Shown here: one piece after another, positions 15,946 to 18,570 of the stretch
How positions within the stretch are numbered: the stretch's first letter is position 1
Layout: each line of letters opens with the position of its first letter
Assembly: GCA_017464045.1 (NCBI GenBank)
Contig: JAFUEG010000190.1
Coordinates: forward strand, 1-18,570
Direction: 5' to 3'
DNA length: 18,570 nucleotides
DNA from: Lachnospiraceae bacterium
GTDB lineage: Bacteria; Bacillota_A; Clostridia; Lachnospirales; Lachnospiraceae
Translations under genes and position numbers: made by a program
The notes under the pieces: model-generated
Told to the model about the DNA's origin: nothing
The model's input: only the letters and a program-made list of their open reading frames with translations
Database searches by the model: none

Positions 15946-16808
15946 TTGTCAGCAATGAAGACTTACTTGATGCAGAGAGCTACATCATCAGCGGTCGAAT
16001 CTATGAATCTTCATCATGAACATATTACATTGATAGATGCCTGTAGTGCTACAGGCTCACTTTTCTTCGGACTTAAATCATACCAATGGAAATCTATCAT
16101 TCTTAACGACCTGAATCCTTTAAGAACGAATTTTCTTAATGTGCTAAAACAAGAACCACTAAAACTTATGAAATCTATCCTGTCGACACCAGTATTTTCA
16201 AATAAAGAACATCTCTCGGAATATATGACAAAAGCTCATTCCATTACAAAGGGATATGAAGTAAAAAGCAACATTATCATAAGATTGATTGTAATATTGA
16301 TATTGCTACTATGACATTTATTTTTCAATGCATCAACAAACAATATCCAGAGGATAAAGACAAAATATTCAATCGGATTACCAAGATAATACCTGCATCT
16401 ATCAAACTTCAAAATGCCATTATTGCACAGCATGACTGTTTGAAATATCTAAATAATGATATGAACAAATTTGTCCTTCTCGATATACCTTATATCGGTT
16501 CGGAATATACCTGTTCAGCCAAAGGATTCAACTACAACAGATTCCATAAAAGCATTGCAGACAAACTGTTAAATGCAGATTATCCTTTCCTGTATTATTG
16601 TAGGAGTACACCACCTAAAGCCTATAATCCATACAATGAACAGGATGCAATACATATTCAAAAAATGAAAATCGCAGAGTACTTCTTCAACAAAGGATTA
16701 TATTTTGAAAAAGTATATCTTAAAGAAGATACCGAACTTATAATCAGCAACAGACAATATTCAGATAATCAATTTAACTGGACAAATGAAGAACAAGTAA
16801 TTGATTAG
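15946..16808 (+). pseudogene. Frameshifted, 5'-truncated D12-class adenine methyltransferase
   Basis: Two fragments in adjacent frames make one methyltransferase. The first, from about 15946 to 16266, has the cofactor motif LIDACSATGSLFFGL and IILNDLNPLRTNFLNVLKQ. The second, from about 16263 to the TAG at 16806, has LLDIPYIGSEYTC; the DIPY at 16482-16493 is the catalytic D-P-P-Y motif with Ile for the first Pro. A single missing A in the A run at 16263-16267 explains the shift: adding one A would join VKK-QHYHKIDCNIDIATMTF in one frame. The usual N-terminal GGK segment is absent and there is no ribosome site, so the 5' end is also lost. Sequence error is the alternative to mutation. Family members methylate adenine-N6 in mobile elements and phages. 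Confidence 0.75.
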
Positions 16809-16816
16809 AACGAAAC

Positions 16817-16855
16817 AAGCAGTGTCTCAACCAGAATTGACACTGCTTATTTTTT
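16817..16855 (+). terminator. Terminator after the methyltransferase remnant
   Basis: A perfect 10-bp stem AAGCAGTGTC/GACACTGCTT (16817-16826 and 16839-16848) with a 12-base loop, followed by six Ts at 16850-16855. Confidence 0.88.
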
Positions 16856-16955
16856 GATATTTTATTTCTACAATATAGAATTAAAAATTCTTAGAACTTT
16901 TATATAGCCGATTTTCAGCACCTCAATTCAAACTCAACTAATATTTTTTAGAGTA

Positions 16956-17393
16956 CTATTCTGTTATAACCCACATATTTGTTTCATCATATCCAATTAT
17001 ACGCATTTCTAAATCGGAATGTATTGCTATGTTTTTTGTCCCTTTGTAATTAATTATAAAATCTTTACTTGTAAATATTGCACCTTGTGGATAATAACAT
17101 TTCAAATTGCCAATTATATAATCGCCTATTTTATTTTTTTCTTTCGTTTTATTCCACGCATTACTATATTTTTTTAATACCACATTCCATATCTTATCAA
17201 ATTCAATCAAAGATATATCAACAATATCATCAGATAGTTCTTTATCATTAATCACACCCTCAGCAAGACAATCTTCTATACATGAAAAATGATATACATT
17301 ACCTGAAAGTATTATTTGCCTCGTTGCATAACTATCATTATCCAACTCAATCCAATACTCATCATTATCACACACAAAATAAATATACCTCAT
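16956..17393 (-). CDS. Presumed immunity protein for the HYD1-type toxin
   Basis: A 145-residue acidic soluble protein (opens MRYIYFVCDNDEYWIELDND) with no signal peptide, membrane segment or recognised motif. GGAGGG lies at 17402-17407, eight bases before ATG, right after the toxin's stop codon, and the two genes are only 15 bases apart. In polymorphic toxin systems the gene immediately downstream of the toxin tip encodes its cognate immunity protein, so position is the evidence for function. It lacks a visible promoter of its own, so its expression may have been lost or rewired by the insertion upstream. Confidence 0.6.
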   Translation of the reverse strand: MRYIYFVCDNDEYWIELDNDSYATRQIILSGNVYHFSCIEDCLAEGVINDKELSDDIVDISLIEFDKIWNVVLKKYSNAWNKTKEKNKIGDYIIGNLKCYYPQGAIFTSKDFIINYKGTKNIAIHSDLEMRIIGYDETNMWVITE

Positions 17394-17408
17394 TTTAAGT
17401 TCCCTCCA

Positions 17409-17756
17409 TCAATTACCAACTTTACCAAAACTAACTATTCGTCCAGTTAAATCTAATGCTTCTTCATTAGGTATTACAAATACACCATCTCTTCCTTGTA
17501 TGACATTTAGGTCACTTACATCAATTTCAATAAAATGTGTATATTTATATTTATTAGGAACATTAATAAACTTCTTTGCTAATCTTGTTGGTGTTGTTGA
17601 TTTAGGATTAATATCAGACAGATATTGCCCATTTCCAAATCTGGCATCTTTAGGGTTATTTGCCTTTAATGATGGATTCAATTGATTTGATTCTGTGATG
17701 CCTGTCAATCCTTTCTCATTAGTATAATGATATAATGTCCTTGTCTCACTTCCACC
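17409..17756 (-). pseudogene. C-terminal tip of a HYD1-type ADP-ribosyltransferase toxin, cut by the insertion sequence
   Basis: The minus-strand frame reads from GGSETRTLYHYTNEKG at the insertion boundary to the TGA at 17409-17411, 115 residues. It matches the Tox-ART-HYD1 domain of polymorphic toxins: LYHYT, then LNPSLKANNPKDARFGNGQY, FIEIDVSDLNVIQGRDGVFV and IPNEEALDLTGRIVS. The ART residues His (LYHYT), Tyr (GQYLSD) and Glu (VIPNE) are present. The only start-like codon, TTG at 17708, would drop the essential LYHYT strand and has no ribosome site, so this is a fragment rather than a short gene. A stop (TAG, 17757-17759) is created at the junction with the IS. The missing N-terminal delivery part should lie beyond the right edge of the window. 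Confidence 0.8.
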
Positions 17757-17786
17757 CTAGTATGCTAAAGAGGTAGGTAGAAATCA

Positions 17787-17982
17787 ATTATCCATATTGA
17801 TTCATCTGCTGTCCTATTGGATAATCATTCTGTAATAGATAGAGGTGTACGTCTCCACCCTTGAAGAATATCATATGACTTCGTCGCGTAAGACTGTTCC
17901 CTCTCTCTTTGCAGGATGTTACGTATTAGCTGGATGTTGGCAGTCTATCTGTACTTCGTATATCGAACTAGGTTGTAACCTC
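17787..17982 (+). ncRNA. Predicted IS110 bridge RNA
   Basis: The leader upstream of the recombinase can fold into three parts in order. First is an 8-bp stem, ATTATCCA (17787-17794) with TGGATAAT (17818-17825). Second is a large loop closed by AGAGG (17841-17845) with CCTCT (17900-17904), extended by AGA/TCT and CTG/CAG. Third is a second large loop closed by GTTAC (17918-17922) with GTAAC (17975-17979). The first large loop holds TCCACCCT (17854-17861), a copy of the left flank, on its 5' side. The second holds ACTAGG (17967-17972), the complement of CCTAGT at the left end, on its 3' side. These are the expected places for a left-target guide and a right-donor guide. The exact RNA ends are not determined. 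Confidence 0.6.
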
Positions 17983-18042
17983 GCAGAGCAGCAGGATTCT
18001 ATCTATTAACAAAATAATTCAATTCAAAAGAAAGGCGTTATT

Positions 18043-18570
18043 ATGTATTACATCGGCATTGACATCGGTAAAAATTATCACGAAGCATCTATTGTAGATT
18101 CTTCCGGAACACAGATTGGCAAATCGTTTCGTTTTTCCTCAAATCACAAAGGTGCTGACAAATTACTTTCTCACATTGCAAATCTTATTCCTAATAATGA
18201 CTTTGTTTTCAGTATGGAAGCAACCGGACACTACTGGTACACCATTTATTCATTTCTCACGGAACATGGGTTTACTGTATATGTTATCAACCCGATTCAA
18301 TCCGACTGCTTCAGAAACTTTTACATTCGTCAGACAAAAAATGATTCAAAAGATTCTTTTTTGATTGCTGAAGTAATCAGGTTTGGCAAATTCACCACCA
18401 CAAAACTTGCTGACGAGGATATCTTATCTATGCGTCAGCTTTGCAGACACAGAGCAGTTACCATGTCGGAAAGGACTGAAGTCAAGTTGCATATCAATAC
18501 TATCCTTGAACAGATATTCCCCGAATATGAAAAGTTATTCAGTGAAGTATGGGGAAGTTCATCCATTGCC
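18043..18570 (+). CDS. IS110-family DEDD transposase (recombinase), N-terminal part
   Basis: The frame is open for 176 codons from ATG at 18043 to the right edge, with GAAAGG at 18030-18035 as ribosome site. It opens MYYIGIDIGKNYHEASIVDS and has the RuvC-like DEDD residues D7 (GIDIGK), E59 (SMEATG), D101 and D104 (KNDSKDS), all intact. The following helical segment (SMRQLCRHRAVTMSERTEVK) is typical of the coiled-coil linker before the C-terminal serine-containing domain, which lies outside the window. The enzyme excises and inserts the element, guided in studied members by a bridge RNA encoded in the non-coding end. No frameshift is seen, so the copy may be active. Confidence 0.92.
   Translation, partial: MYYIGIDIGKNYHEASIVDSSGTQIGKSFRFSSNHKGADKLLSHIANLIPNNDFVFSMEATGHYWYTIYSFLTEHGFTVYVINPIQSDCFRNFYIRQTKNDSKDSFLIAEVIRFGKFTTTKLADEDILSMRQLCRHRAVTMSERTEVKLHINTILEQIFPEYEKLFSEVWGSSSIA

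Larger units (their letters stand above)
17757..18570 (+). mobile_element. IS110-family insertion sequence, left part
   Basis: The element begins at the break in the toxin gene, around the CT at 17757-17758, and runs off the right edge. It has a long non-coding left end (about 285 bases) followed by a DEDD transposase in the outward direction, the arrangement of the IS110 group (as in IS621). No terminal inverted repeat is expected for this group, and none can be checked because the right end is not in the window. Confidence 0.8.

Noticed and set aside
17409..17708. A free-standing 99-residue gene starting at TTG 17708
   Set aside because: The HYD1 homology continues upstream of this codon to the IS junction and includes the essential LYHYT, so it is a truncated larger gene.

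Overview
The window looks like a low-GC Gram-positive Clostridia chromosome, most likely Lachnospiraceae. The support is the AT-rich codon use, the AGGAGG-type ribosome sites, the IDAGxQ-type amidase fold, the AgrC/LytTR two-component pair and the SleB-type hydrolase. The genus is not determined. No rRNA, tRNA or CRISPR array is visible.

Layout. 1-3272 (minus): an unrecognised helical protein open at the left edge, then a membrane-anchored MutS homologue. 3496-6783: a small anchored helical protein, then a divergent pair (a duplicated-sensor GGDEF diguanylate cyclase and a coiled-coil protein). The pair is bracketed by a perfect 52-bp inverted repeat whose arms are also the terminators. 6898-9037 (minus): an AgrC-like sensor kinase and LytTR response regulator; direct repeats 21 bp apart upstream look like the regulator's own operator. 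9194-9339: a 112-bp palindromic element and a very clear terminator. 9364-10782 (minus): a membrane-anchored, two-SH3, SleB-type wall hydrolase with a consensus promoter and WalR-like boxes. 10952-15739 (minus): a probable four-gene operon of VWA/pseudo-peptidase protein, MoxR-type AAA+ ATPase, SH3-amidase lipoprotein and DegV lipid-binding protein.

Two operon proteins look like pseudoenzymes. The amidase domain has lost both zinc-ligand histidines and the catalytic glutamate, and the peptidase-like domain of the VWA protein has HILLH where HExxH is expected. Together with the hydrolase next door this region is an envelope-related neighbourhood, but the joint function is inference.

15946-18570 is mobile-element debris: a frameshifted D12-class adenine methyltransferase, a HYD1-type ADP-ribosyltransferase toxin tip with its adjacent presumed immunity gene, and an IS110-family element that cuts the toxin gene. 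The roughly 285-base leader of that element folds into two large loops. The first contains an 8-base copy of the DNA left of the insertion and the second contains bases complementary to the element's own left end, as expected of a bridge RNA. This is the most interesting signal in the window.
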